A DNA stretch of 37,213 nucleotides from Micromonospora halophytica (GTDB taxonomy: Bacteria > Actinomycetota > Actinomycetes > Mycobacteriales > Micromonosporaceae), in NCBI RefSeq assembly GCF_900090245.1, contig NZ_FMDN01000034.1:1-37213 (forward strand), given 5' to 3'. Below are positions 9,772 through 17,661 of the stretch, one piece after another. Numbering within the stretch: the stretch's first letter is position 1; every line of letters begins with the position of its first letter. The position numbers and the translations under genes were made by a program. The notes beneath the pieces are model-generated. The model did not search any database. It saw only the letters and a program-made list of their open reading frames with translations, and had not been told where the DNA came from.

Positions 9772-10839
9772 CTACAGGGTGGCGCGGCGGGCGTACTGGC
9801 GGCGGATCTTGTCGACCAGCCATGACACATCGGCCTGCGGTGTCACCGGCGGCGGCTCCGGGTCGACCTGGGTCGGCGGCAGCGTCGGCTCGGGGACTGT
9901 CGACTCCTCGACGGCCGGCGTGCCCTCCGGATCCTGCCTCGGGTCCTGCAGGTCTGCCGGGACCAGCAGTTCCGTGTCGTCGGCGTAGGTGAGCGCGGCG
10001 ACGTCCTGCCGCAGCTGGGCGGCGCTGCGGCCGCTGCTGGCGGTGGCGACCGCGAGCAGCCGCTTGCCCACGTCACCGAGCGCGGGCCGGGCACCCGGGT
10101 CGAAGGCGAGCATCGCTCCGAGCAGCGGCGTCAGCTCCGCCGGCACGCCGGACAGGTCCGGCAGGTCGCCGGGTTCGGTGATGCGCAGCAGCAGGTTCCA
10201 GGAGTTGGTCGGCGGATAGAGGCCGTGCCCGGTGAGGGCGAAGACCAACGTGGCGGCCAACCCGTAGACGTCCACCGCCGCGGTCAGCTCCCGCTCGCCC
10301 TTGACCTGCTCGGGGGCCATGTAGGCGGGGGTGCCGACCATGGCGCCCGGTGCGGTGAGGTAGTCGCTGCGGTCGACCAGCACCGCCAGACCGAAGTCGA
10401 TGAGTTTCGGGCCGTCCGGGCCGAGGATGATGTTCTGCGGCTTGAGGTCGCGGTGCAGCAGCCTCACCTGATGCACCTTGTCCAGCCCGTCGGCGAGCAT
10501 CGCGCCGACCATGGCCGCTTCGGCGACCGGCAGTGGCCCGTGGGCGTCGACGTGCTGCCGCAGGGTGGCGCCGGGGACGTACTCGACGGCGAGCCACGCC
10601 GGGTCGGCGTACGGGTCGGCGTTCTCGAGGCGGGCCACCCGGGAGCCGTAGACGAGCTTGAGGCTGTCGACTTCGGCGGCGAAACGCTCCCGCACGGTCG
10701 GTTCGTCGATGAGGTGTTTCCGGATCACCTTGAGCGCGACGCGGTCGGCCGTCGGTGAGACGGCGAAGTAGACGTCGCCCATGCCGCCCGAGCCGAGCGG
10801 CTTGATCAGCTCATAGCCGCTGATCGTGCCCAGCGTCAT
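9772..10839 (-). CDS. Cytosolic Hanks-type serine/threonine protein kinase
   Basis: The 355-residue product has a complete eukaryotic-like kinase domain: glycine loop GSGGMG at 16-21, ATP lysine K37 in VALK, catalytic HRDLKPQN with D131, DFG at 148-150 and an APE segment (MAPEQ) near 174. A proline- and acid-rich tail follows residue 290 and ends in a basic amphipathic stretch (WLVDKIRRQYARR). There is no transmembrane segment or PASTA repeat, so it is not a PknB-type cell-wall sensor. The ATG at 10839 is preferred over an upstream start because GGGGGG lies just before it. It sits between two DNA-modification genes on the same strand, which recalls PglW of the Pgl system, although PglW is far larger. 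Targets are unknown; phosphorylation of cassette partners is inference. Confidence 0.88.
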   Translation of the reverse strand: MTLGTISGYELIKPLGSGGMGDVYFAVSPTADRVALKVIRKHLIDEPTVRERFAAEVDSLKLVYGSRVARLENADPYADPAWLAVEYVPGATLRQHVDAHGPLPVAEAAMVGAMLADGLDKVHQVRLLHRDLKPQNIILGPDGPKLIDFGLAVLVDRSDYLTAPGAMVGTPAYMAPEQVKGERELTAAVDVYGLAATLVFALTGHGLYPPTNSWNLLLRITEPGDLPDLSGVPAELTPLLGAMLAFDPGARPALGDVGKRLLAVATASSGRSAAQLRQDVAALTYADDTELLVPADLQDPRQDPEGTPAVEESTVPEPTLPPTQVDPEPPPVTPQADVSWLVDKIRRQYARRATL

Positions 10840-10938
10840 ACGCCCCCCACTCACGATGACACCCACCGAACCGTTGCCCGCCGTGTCGGCCCCACGCCTG
10901 ACGGACGCATGACCGTACAACGGCAGCCGTTCGCCGAG

Positions 10939-12894
10939 CTACTGACGTCTGGACGTTCTGCGCTGCTGGCGGGGCCTGTCACCCGGCTGGAGATCGCCTC
11001 GTGCCAGCCCGTCCGCGGTGAGTTGCACCAGCTCGGCACCGAGCGTGGCAGCCTGTCGGATTGCCGACTCGAATGCCTTGAGCCGGCGGAAGGCGTCCCC
11101 CTGCGCGCGTTGCTCGGGCAACGGCAGTCGACGTACCTGCGCGCGCCGGATGTCGAGCCGCAGCGCTCCCGTCAGGCTTGACGCCTGCCGCTGGTTGGTC
11201 GACGTGGCCAGTTGGCCCGCGAGGAACCAGGAATCCAGGACGGCGGGGTCGGGGCGCAGCAGGTAGAGGTTGGCGCCCAGCAACGCCTGCTCGTCGGTGA
11301 CGACACGCACCACGAGTTGACGGGCGACAATCGGGACGGCGACGTCACCGGGCATGAGTGGGACCGGCGGCACGAGCAGGTCGTCCTCCGGGACGGATGG
11401 TGCTGTCCCCTCGACGACGTCACGAGCGGTGAGCACCGCGAACCCCGAGTTGTCTTTCACCTGCCCGGCGGAGGCCGGCCGCGCCGCCGGGCGGAGCGGG
11501 CCGATCAGTTGCAGCGCACCGGCGCGGGCCAGCTCGTTCACCGTGAGGATCGGTGCGGGTAACTCATCGGCCGGGCTCGGTGTGACCTGGGGCATCAGCA
11601 CCGACAGGTCGCTGACGACGGCGGCCAGCCGCTCTCTGGTGCGTACCAGCTGCTCTCCGGTGGCCTCGCCCGCGACGGCGGGTTGCCGGCGCGCGGGGGT
11701 GAGGTCGACCTCCTCGTCGAGCAGTTCGATCACCGGGACCGCGCGGGCGAAGCCGGCCTGGTCGGTCTCGGCGTCGGGGGCGGCGGTGAAGGCCCGCCAG
11801 GCGGCCAGCACCCGCGCGGACAACTCGGCCGCATCGACACCGGCAGCGTCGACCAGCAGGGCCCGCGCCGGTGGGGGCGCGTCGGGCGCGGGCCGCCGCA
11901 GCACCCACAGGTGCAGCGGTACGGCGTGCGGCGCGGCCACCCCCGGCGGAAGCGCGACGACGGCCCGCAGCGCGCCACGACGCAGCAGCTCCGCGCGGAT
12001 GCGCCGGCCGGCACGACGCCCGGCCACCGTGGGGGGCATCAGCAGTACGGCGTGCCCGCCGGGACGCAGGTGGGCCAGGGTGTGCTGGGCCCAGGCCAGC
12101 TCCGGTTCGGTACGCGGGGTGGTGCCGACGATCCAGCGTGGATCGTGCCCGAGTTCCTCGTCGCCCCAATTGGTGGCGCCGAACGGCGGGTGGCAGACGA
12201 CGGCGTCGACGGTGCGGCCGGCGAAGGCGTCGGCGCGCAGCGAGTCACCGGCGACGACCTCCCCGGGCACCTCGCGCAGGGCCAGCCACAGTCCGGCGAG
12301 CCGGGCCAAATCGTCGTCGATCTCCTGCCCGTACGCGCAGGTGCAGCCGGCGCGGACGGCGGCCCGCAGGATCGCGCCGGAGCCGGTGGCGGGGTCGAGG
12401 ACGGAGCCCCCGCCGACGCCGGCCAGCCCGACCATCAGATCGGCCAGGTCGTCGGGAGTGGCGAAGGGGCGGCCGGGGCCGGGGGCGGAGAAACGCTGCC
12501 ACAGCTCGTCGAAGGCGCCCTGCGCGCCCAGTTCGTCGGCGAGGGCGTCGACGTCGGGTTGCAGCGGCGCGAGGTGGGGGTCGGGTCGTCGTGGGCGTTG
12601 ACCGCGTTGGCGGGCCAGCAGCAGGGCGCCGACACCGGCGAGGCCGGCGGCCGGTGAGCCGCTGGCTGCGGCGAGGTGCCGCCAGAGCCGTTCGGCAGTG
12701 GCCAGCTCGGGGAGCTTGCCCTGGGCGCGCAGCCACTGCTCGACCTGGATCAGGTCGAACTCCGGGCTCGCCGCAGTGCCGCCGACGGGGGTGGGGAAGT
12801 CGGCGTGCCGTTTGCGCCAGTTGCTGACCGCAGCCCGACCGACCCCGGCGAGCCGGGCGATCTCCGCCGCCGTGATGGTCGGTGTCTCCTGCAC
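10939..12894 (-). CDS. Fused HTH, N6-methylase and specificity protein (HsdM-HsdS-like)
   Basis: The 651-residue protein starts with a helix-turn-helix (ITAAEIARLAGVGRAAVSNW, residues 7-26). A type I-like N6-adenine methylase core follows, with SAM motif I DPATGSG at 167-173 and motif IV HPPF at 235-238. The family normally has Asn, Asp or Ser where His235 stands. From about residue 420 the protein resembles a single HsdS half: a target-recognition-like region, then RLPLPEQRAQGDAFRRL leading into a long helix. GTG at 12894 is the start. A 99-base gap separates it from the kinase, which is longer than the other junctions in the cassette, so an internal promoter is possible. The upstream gene is divergent, so this is the first gene of the cassette. 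The His substitution raises doubt about catalysis. Confidence 0.85.
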   Translation of the reverse strand: MQETPTITAAEIARLAGVGRAAVSNWRKRHADFPTPVGGTAASPEFDLIQVEQWLRAQGKLPELATAERLWRHLAAASGSPAAGLAGVGALLLARQRGQRPRRPDPHLAPLQPDVDALADELGAQGAFDELWQRFSAPGPGRPFATPDDLADLMVGLAGVGGGSVLDPATGSGAILRAAVRAGCTCAYGQEIDDDLARLAGLWLALREVPGEVVAGDSLRADAFAGRTVDAVVCHPPFGATNWGDEELGHDPRWIVGTTPRTEPELAWAQHTLAHLRPGGHAVLLMPPTVAGRRAGRRIRAELLRRGALRAVVALPPGVAAPHAVPLHLWVLRRPAPDAPPPARALLVDAAGVDAAELSARVLAAWRAFTAAPDAETDQAGFARAVPVIELLDEEVDLTPARRQPAVAGEATGEQLVRTRERLAAVVSDLSVLMPQVTPSPADELPAPILTVNELARAGALQLIGPLRPAARPASAGQVKDNSGFAVLTARDVVEGTAPSVPEDDLLVPPVPLMPGDVAVPIVARQLVVRVVTDEQALLGANLYLLRPDPAVLDSWFLAGQLATSTNQRQASSLTGALRLDIRRAQVRRLPLPEQRAQGDAFRRLKAFESAIRQAATLGAELVQLTADGLARGDLQPGDRPRQQRRTSRRQ

Positions 12895-12996
12895 GCCGAA
12901 AGTCTCGCACGGCTGTCAAGCACGGAAACGTCTGTTGACACCGCTCTCGGACGGTGCTCTCATTGACGCCGCAACGGTTCACATCAGGAGGCAACC

Positions 12997-13521
12997 ATGC
13001 GTAAGACCACCACCCTCGCTCTGACCGCCACTGCCCTCGTCGCGCTCGGATGCGGCTCCGGCGCCGCTGACACCGGCAGCAGCTCCGGCGAGAAGGCCGG
13101 CGGCGGCGACACCAAGGCGAAGGTCGCGAAGGTCGGCCAGCCGGCCCGCGACGGCAAGTTCGAGTTCACCGTCAAGTCGACCAAGTGCGGGGTCGCGAAG
13201 GTCGGCACCGACCTGCTCGGTGCGAAGGCCCAGGGCCAGTTCTGCCTGGTCACCGTGAACGTCAAGAACATCGGCAAGGAGTCGCAGATGTTCGACGGCA
13301 GCAGCCAGAAGGCGTACGCGGCCGACGGCACCGAGTACTCCGCCGACGGCGGGGCCGCCCTCTACGCCAACAAGAACGCCGAGACGTTCCTCAACGAGAT
13401 CAACCCCGGCAACCAGGTCACCGGCGTCGTCGTCTTCGACATCCCGAAGAAGGTCACCCTCATCAAGCTCGAACTGCACGACTCGCCGTTCTCCGGCGGC
13501 GTCGACGTCGCGCTCGGCTGA
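12997..13521 (+). CDS. DUF4352 lipoprotein
   Basis: This 174-residue protein begins with a lipoprotein signal peptide: basic MRK, a hydrophobic stretch, and lipobox ALGC with Cys19 as the acylated residue. A Ser/Gly/Lys linker follows. Then comes an immunoglobulin-like DUF4352 domain (about 45-174) with the family's pattern of VTVNVKNIGKE, an internal AADGTEY segment and VVVFDIPKK. Such proteins sit on the outer face of the membrane; their function is mostly unknown. An AGGAGG ribosome site precedes the ATG. The gene diverges from the methylase cassette and ends in a strong hairpin at 13540. Confidence 0.85.
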   Translation: MRKTTTLALTATALVALGCGSGAADTGSSSGEKAGGGDTKAKVAKVGQPARDGKFEFTVKSTKCGVAKVGTDLLGAKAQGQFCLVTVNVKNIGKESQMFDGSSQKAYAADGTEYSADGGAALYANKNAETFLNEINPGNQVTGVVVFDIPKKVTLIKLELHDSPFSGGVDVALG

Positions 13522-13539
13522 CCGCTCTCCCGTCCGCTC

Positions 13540-13566
13540 CCGGGGCGGGCAGGTCGCCCGCCCCGG
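13540..13566 (+). terminator. GC-rich terminator hairpin after the DUF4352 gene
   Basis: CCGGGGCGGGC and GCCCGCCCCGG form a perfect 11-bp stem with a five-base loop, 18 bases after the stop codon. There is no U-tract, as is common in actinobacteria. Confidence 0.75.
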
Positions 13567-13610
13567 CTGTTCACACCCCCAACCTGTTCACACCCCGGAG
13601 GAGCCTCGCC

Positions 13611-14216
13611 ATGACCGATCCCACCATCCCGTCGCAGGCCGACCAGCCCGCCGCGCCCTCCCCCATCGAGCCCGCCGCCACGGCGACGCCTACGTCGAAG
13701 GGCCGAAACGTCAAGGCCTGGGCCGTCGGCGGTGTCGCCCTGATCACCGCCCTGTGCTGCGGCGGCGTCGGGATCGCCGCGCTGTCCGACGACGACAGCG
13801 ATGCCGCTGCCGGAGGCCGTCCCTCGACGTCGGCCGGTCCCACCTCCGCCGCGCCGACGACGGTCACGCCCACCACGGCCGCCGCCACGACGACGGCTCC
13901 CACGCCCACCCTCGCGCTGTACGACGAGCCCACCAGGAAAGACTTCAAGCTCGCCGTGAAGGTGCTGCGCAAGAAGTGCTTCGGCAGCGCCGGCTGCAAC
14001 ATCAGCTACCGGATCGACGTCACCTACACCGGCACCGGGTTGGACCCGGCGAAGACGTACGAGGTCACCTACGAGGTGCGCGGTGGCGAGGACCCGATGG
14101 TCAACACGTTCGAGGTCACCGGCGACACCGCCTCCGTTCCCCAGGAGGAGGACGGCGGCACCAGGCGCTCCGGCGACAAGCTGACCGCTGTCGTGACCGA
14201 CGTCGCCGAGCTCTAG
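13611..14216 (+). CDS. Membrane-anchored hypothetical protein with Thr/Ala-rich linker
   Basis: The 201-residue product has a short Pro/Ala-rich cytoplasmic N-terminus, one membrane helix at about 36-58 (AWAVGGVALITALCCGGVG), a long Thr/Ala/Pro linker, and a small extracellular domain from about 105 with two cysteines (KKCFGSAGCN) that may pair. The domain has beta-rich character (YRIDVTYTG, YEVTYEVRG). I do not recognise the family; it is probably a small beta-sandwich of the kind found beside DUF4352 proteins. GGAGGAG at 13597 selects the ATG at 13611. The hairpin between this gene and the DUF4352 gene suggests separate transcripts. Confidence 0.7.
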   Translation: MTDPTIPSQADQPAAPSPIEPAATATPTSKGRNVKAWAVGGVALITALCCGGVGIAALSDDDSDAAAGGRPSTSAGPTSAAPTTVTPTTAAATTTAPTPTLALYDEPTRKDFKLAVKVLRKKCFGSAGCNISYRIDVTYTGTGLDPAKTYEVTYEVRGGEDPMVNTFEVTGDTASVPQEEDGGTRRSGDKLTAVVTDVAEL

Positions 14217-14455
14217 CAACCCGCGCCGCCCGACCCGGCTGGCCGATCCATCCACGCCATCAAGTCGGTAGCGCCTCGACAGCTCCCCGATGCTGCGCCG
14301 CCCCACCTCAGCACCTCCCCCTCGCCGAGACGCCGGCTGCAGCCTGCGGCAGCACGCGCTGGGCGAGCCAGCCCACCCGCTCAACGAGGCCACGGACGGC
14401 GTCGAGCCCGCGAAACCTGCCACGACTCACCCTCCACCGCGACTGGAGAGCGATC

Positions 14456-15685
14456 ATGACCGAACCCGTGCTGGAGCTGGTCTTCGACCGGCTCGCCGCC
14501 GACCCCGCCGTACCGGCCGACGTGGCCGACCTGGTCCTCGCCGCACTGAGCAGCGACGACGACCTGGCCACCGCCCTCGCCGGCACCCCCACCCGGCTCG
14601 ACCCGCCCGCCACCGGCCACGCCGAGCAGCGGCGGGTCTGGCTGAAATCGATCACCGACGCCGACCGGCGTCTGCTGCGCGCCGCCGGGCCGCACGAGGC
14701 CGGCATCACGGAGGTACGCGGACAGCGCGCCCCCCTGGCCGCCACGCTGGACGACGTCGCCGACGAGCGGGCGCGGCGGGCCGCCGCACTGCTGCGTCGC
14801 CGGGGTCCGGCGGACCTGCCGGCGCTGACCGCGATCCTCGACGAGCCCGACGAGGGCAGCGCCGAAGAGCCGGTACGCCGCTGCCGGCAGCTGGCCGACC
14901 TGAGCCTGCCGGGGGTGGACGAGGTGGCCCGGCTCGCGCGCGAGCTGCGCGACGCCGTGGCGGACGTGCTGCGCCACGACGGGGGCCGGTCGCGGGCGGC
15001 GCTGCGCGGGGCGGAACTGCTGCGCCTGGCCCTCGAACACCACGCGGACGGCGGTGACGGGCCGTGCCCGGTGTGCCGGACGGGGGCGCTGCACGGCGGC
15101 TGGCGGGTCGAGGCAGAGGCGACGGTCGCCGCGCTGCGGAGGCGCAGTCTGGCCGCGCAGACCGCGTCGACCCGGCTGACCGCCCTGCTGCGGCAGGCGC
15201 ACCACCTGATCGACGACCTCCCGCTGGCCGTCACCCAGAACCCGGCCGAGGAGTATGGCACCGGCGGGGACGCCCCGCCGGTCCGGGCGCTGACCGAGGC
15301 GATCGCCTTGCTGCGGCGCGTACCCGGGGACCCGGTGGACCTGGCCGACCACCTCCAGGCGCGGTATCCGGCGCTGGTGGCGGCGGCCTACGCGGCCCGC
15401 GCGTACGCGGAGGGTGTCCTGCGGCAGCAGGACACCGGCTGGCAGGCGGCGGCCGGGCAGCTGCGCGCCTGGGTGACCGCCGCCGGTGCACTGGCGGCGC
15501 GGGAGGCGACGCTGGCCCGGCTGAAGGCGGCGCGGGTGTGGCTGACCGACACCGGCGCGGCGCTGGGTCAGGGTGAGTCGCAGGCCCTCGGGCTGGCGTT
15601 CACAGCGGCCCCAGCACCACCTGCGGGTCGGTGCCCAGTGCCAGCGTCTCCAGGACCGTCAGCAGTTGGCGTTCCTCGTACCTGA
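14456..15685 (+). pseudogene. Remnant of an SMC/SbcC-like AAA ATPase lacking its ATPase ends
   Basis: The ATG at 14456 follows a GGAGAG site and opens a 409-residue frame. It has helical, Arg/Ala/Leu-rich composition and a CPVC pair at residues 204-207, which resembles the zinc-hook motif of SbcC/Rad50-like proteins. The N-terminus (LELVFDRLAADPAVPADVAD) is of the type I associate with actinobacterial SMC-like ATPases, in which a line like RVWLKSIT leads into the P-loop. Here RVWLKSIT passes directly into coiled-coil sequence, and no Walker A, signature or Walker B motif is present. The C-terminal end runs into the opposing hemerythrin gene, with an 86-base overlap. I infer an internal deletion and a lost C-terminus. 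It could still be expressed as a non-ATPase protein. Confidence 0.55.
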
Positions 15686-16091
15686 AGTGCGACTCCATGA
15701 TCGCCGCCACGCCCTCCAGATGCCGGAGCAGCTCTGCGGGCGGGGCGGCCCGGGCCACGGCGGCCTGGAGCCCGCCCAACAGATGAGCGATCATCGAGTG
15801 GTCCTGCTGCAGATGGTGCAGCGTGTCGCGCAGCTGGGGGTACTGCTCGGCGATCGCCGGGAACAGATGGCGATCCTCGCCCTCGTGGTGGGCGGTGAGC
15901 GCGGTGCAGAACCCGTGACAGAACAGCAGGAGGTCCCTGGCCGCTGGTTCGACCGTCTCTCCGGCGGCGAGGGCCTGCTGGGTCACGGTCAGCGCTTCGC
16001 GCAGCCTGCCGTGGACGTTGCGTAGCTCGTGGCTCCAGGCGATCAGCCTGGTCTTCTCGCTCTCACTCACCGGTGAAGAGCGAAGGGACAA
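15600..16091 (-). CDS. Hemerythrin (HHE) domain protein
   Basis: The 163-residue four-helix protein carries the iron-ligand pattern of hemerythrins: His21 in WSHEL, the HHEGEDRHLFP segment (residues 68-78), His98 in QQDHSMI, and ESHFRYEE (133-140). Such proteins bind O2 or NO at a di-iron site or act in iron-sulfur repair. TTG at 16091 is the furthest start; an in-frame GTG at 16070 is an alternative, and neither has a strong ribosome site. Its 3' end overlaps the ATPase remnant on the other strand. The nearby NO reductase genes make an NO-related role plausible, but that is inference. Confidence 0.85.
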   Translation of the reverse strand: MSLRSSPVSESEKTRLIAWSHELRNVHGRLREALTVTQQALAAGETVEPAARDLLLFCHGFCTALTAHHEGEDRHLFPAIAEQYPQLRDTLHHLQQDHSMIAHLLGGLQAAVARAAPPAELLRHLEGVAAIMESHFRYEERQLLTVLETLALGTDPQVVLGPL

Positions 16092-16276
16092 CGGTCATCA
16101 TCGTTGTGCGCCCTTCAGTCCGGCGCCTCCATACCTGACACGGCCTGCCACCGGTACGCGACGCTGTGGCCCAGGCTAACACCGAGCCTCACCCGCATGA
16201 TCGACGGACCGGACCGGACCGGACTGTGAGCGCGAGCCGGAGGCCGATCATGCCGAGGCCGAGCGCCCTGCTGGGC

Positions 16277-17269
16277 TCACGGCTGCCCGAGTCCGGACCC
16301 GGCAGCCGCGCCGGTACGGCCGGGCTCGTCCGCCGAAGACGGGGAGCTCGAACAGGTCTCCCCGTGCACGGTCAGGCCGGCGGACGCCACCGCCACCGTC
16401 GGCGGTCCGGCCAGCAGCAGTCCGATGGCGCCTGCGGCGACGAGCCGGTGCAGGACCCGGGGACGGGCCGGCGGGGCGAGCATCCGGCGTACCCGGTCGA
16501 CGGCGCCGGTGCCCGCACCGAGCGCGTGCTGCGGGGTGCGGTCGGCGAGTTGGACGATGGCGGTGGCGACGGCGTGCCGACCGTGGCGCTCGCTGGCGCG
16601 GTCGTCGGCCAGGTGCTCGACCAGCCGTCGGATCTCCGCCTCGGCGGTGCCTGCCATCCCCAGTCCGGGCAGCGCGCGGTGGAACGCGACGGCGAGGGCG
16701 ACGAGGACGTGGTGCCGACCGCGAAGGTGGGCCCGTTCGTGCCGGAGCACGGCCGCGAACTCGTCGGCGGTGAGGGCGTCGCGCGCGGCGCTGGTGACGA
16801 CGACCTGGCCGGGGCGGCCGGGCAGGCAGTAGACCACGGGTGTGGCGTGCTCGACCAGGGTCCACCCGTCGCCGGCGTCCGGGGCGGCCAGGGGCAGCAG
16901 CGCGGCGAGGTGGCGGCGGCGCCAGCGGCGTGCCCCGGCGAACGTGGTGATCAGGCTGGTCGCGAGGCGGGCGGCGAGGACCGTGGTGGCGAGCAGCGCG
17001 ATCACGGCGAGGGTGCCGTTCGGCGCGCCGATGCTCGCCAGTGCCTGCGCGCAGGCGGCGATGATGCCGGCCAGGCCGGCGGAGAGCGCGGCCGGTGGTA
17101 CGGCGGCGAGCAGCCCGGCGGTGAGGACGGCGACGGTGATGGAGAGTTCCGCGCCGAGCCAGAGTCCGATGGTGAGCCGCGGGAGTGAGGCCAGCCGCGC
17201 CGAGGTGAGGGCGGGCCGGGCGAGGGCCACCACCACGGCCGCCCAGCCGAGCAGTACCAGGCTGGTCAC
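16277..17269 (-). CDS. M56-family membrane metalloprotease (BlaR1/MecR1-like)
   Basis: This 330-residue membrane protein has four or more hydrophobic helices and a zinc protease motif HERAH at 177-181, with a downstream EHLADDRAS segment as the third-ligand region. In the family, BlaR1-type proteins cleave the BlaI/MecI repressor after a signal. No C-terminal penicillin-binding sensor domain is present; the protein ends in a short Ser/Gly-rich tail, so the signal is not obviously a beta-lactam. A GTG at 17269 overlaps the repressor stop by four bases (GTGA), so repressor and protease are co-translated. It is the last gene of the operon. Confidence 0.88.
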   Translation of the reverse strand: MTSLVLLGWAAVVVALARPALTSARLASLPRLTIGLWLGAELSITVAVLTAGLLAAVPPAALSAGLAGIIAACAQALASIGAPNGTLAVIALLATTVLAARLATSLITTFAGARRWRRRHLAALLPLAAPDAGDGWTLVEHATPVVYCLPGRPGQVVVTSAARDALTADEFAAVLRHERAHLRGRHHVLVALAVAFHRALPGLGMAGTAEAEIRRLVEHLADDRASERHGRHAVATAIVQLADRTPQHALGAGTGAVDRVRRMLAPPARPRVLHRLVAAGAIGLLLAGPPTVAVASAGLTVHGETCSSSPSSADEPGRTGAAAGSGLGQP

Positions 17270-17661
17270 GGGGCTGCCTCCCGGCGCTGGTTCAGTAGTT
17301 CGCGCAGGGCGGCCGCCTCGTCCGGAGTCATCGCGTCGACGAACCGGGCCAGTGCGGCGTGCTGGTCGGCGGCGGTGGAGAGCGCTTCGGCCATGAGGTG
17401 TCCGACGTGTTCCTCCCGGCTGGCCCGGGGCCGGTAGCGGTAGGCGCGGCCGGCGAGGTCGCGGTCCGCCCAGCCCTTGCGGTGCAGGTTGTCCAGGACG
17501 GTCATCACCGTGGTGTAGGCGAGGTCGCGTTCTGCCAGCGCGTCGACCATCTGCCGCACGGTGAGCGGGCCGGGCGCTGCCCACAGGACGTTCATCACGG
17601 CGGTCTCCAGCGGGCCCAGCGGCCGGTCGCCGCCGGAGTCCTGTCGTCCTGGCCTGTTCAC
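17266..17661 (-). CDS. blaI: BlaI/MecI/CopY-family transcriptional repressor
   Basis: The 131-residue protein is a winged-helix repressor: LGPLETAVMNVLWAAPGPLT begins the first helix, and DLAYTTVMTVLDNLHRKGW is the recognition helix region typical of BlaI. The C-terminal dimerisation helix follows. The GTG start at 17659-17661 overlaps the CcdA stop by four bases. The partner protease lies immediately downstream. A 31-bp palindrome with TACTAT/ATAGTA half-sites upstream of the first gene of the operon (19790-19820) is the obvious candidate operator, so the operon is probably autoregulated. Confidence 0.92.
   Translation of the reverse strand: MNRPGRQDSGGDRPLGPLETAVMNVLWAAPGPLTVRQMVDALAERDLAYTTVMTVLDNLHRKGWADRDLAGRAYRYRPRASREEHVGHLMAEALSTAADQHAALARFVDAMTPDEAAALRELLNQRREAAP

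Noticed and set aside
5054..9825. Two very long plus-strand frames (784 and 911 codons) opposite the methylase and helicase
   Set aside because: They are antisense shadows of GC-rich coding sequence with Val/Gly/Leu/Arg/Asp-biased repetitive composition and no motif; the minus-strand genes have clear domains.
13567..13596. Direct repeat CTGTTCACACCCC, two copies 17 bases apart, before the membrane-anchored protein gene
   Set aside because: Two copies only, and no known site matches; it could be a slippage duplication in the leader.
13362..14423. Long minus-strand frames opposite the DUF4352 and membrane-anchored protein genes
   Set aside because: Low-complexity Gly/Arg/Val composition; the plus-strand genes have signals, ribosome sites and domains.
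16206..16225. Tandem GGACC units near the hemerythrin/M56 gap
   Set aside because: Only three to four copies of five bases in GC-rich DNA; too short to call functional.
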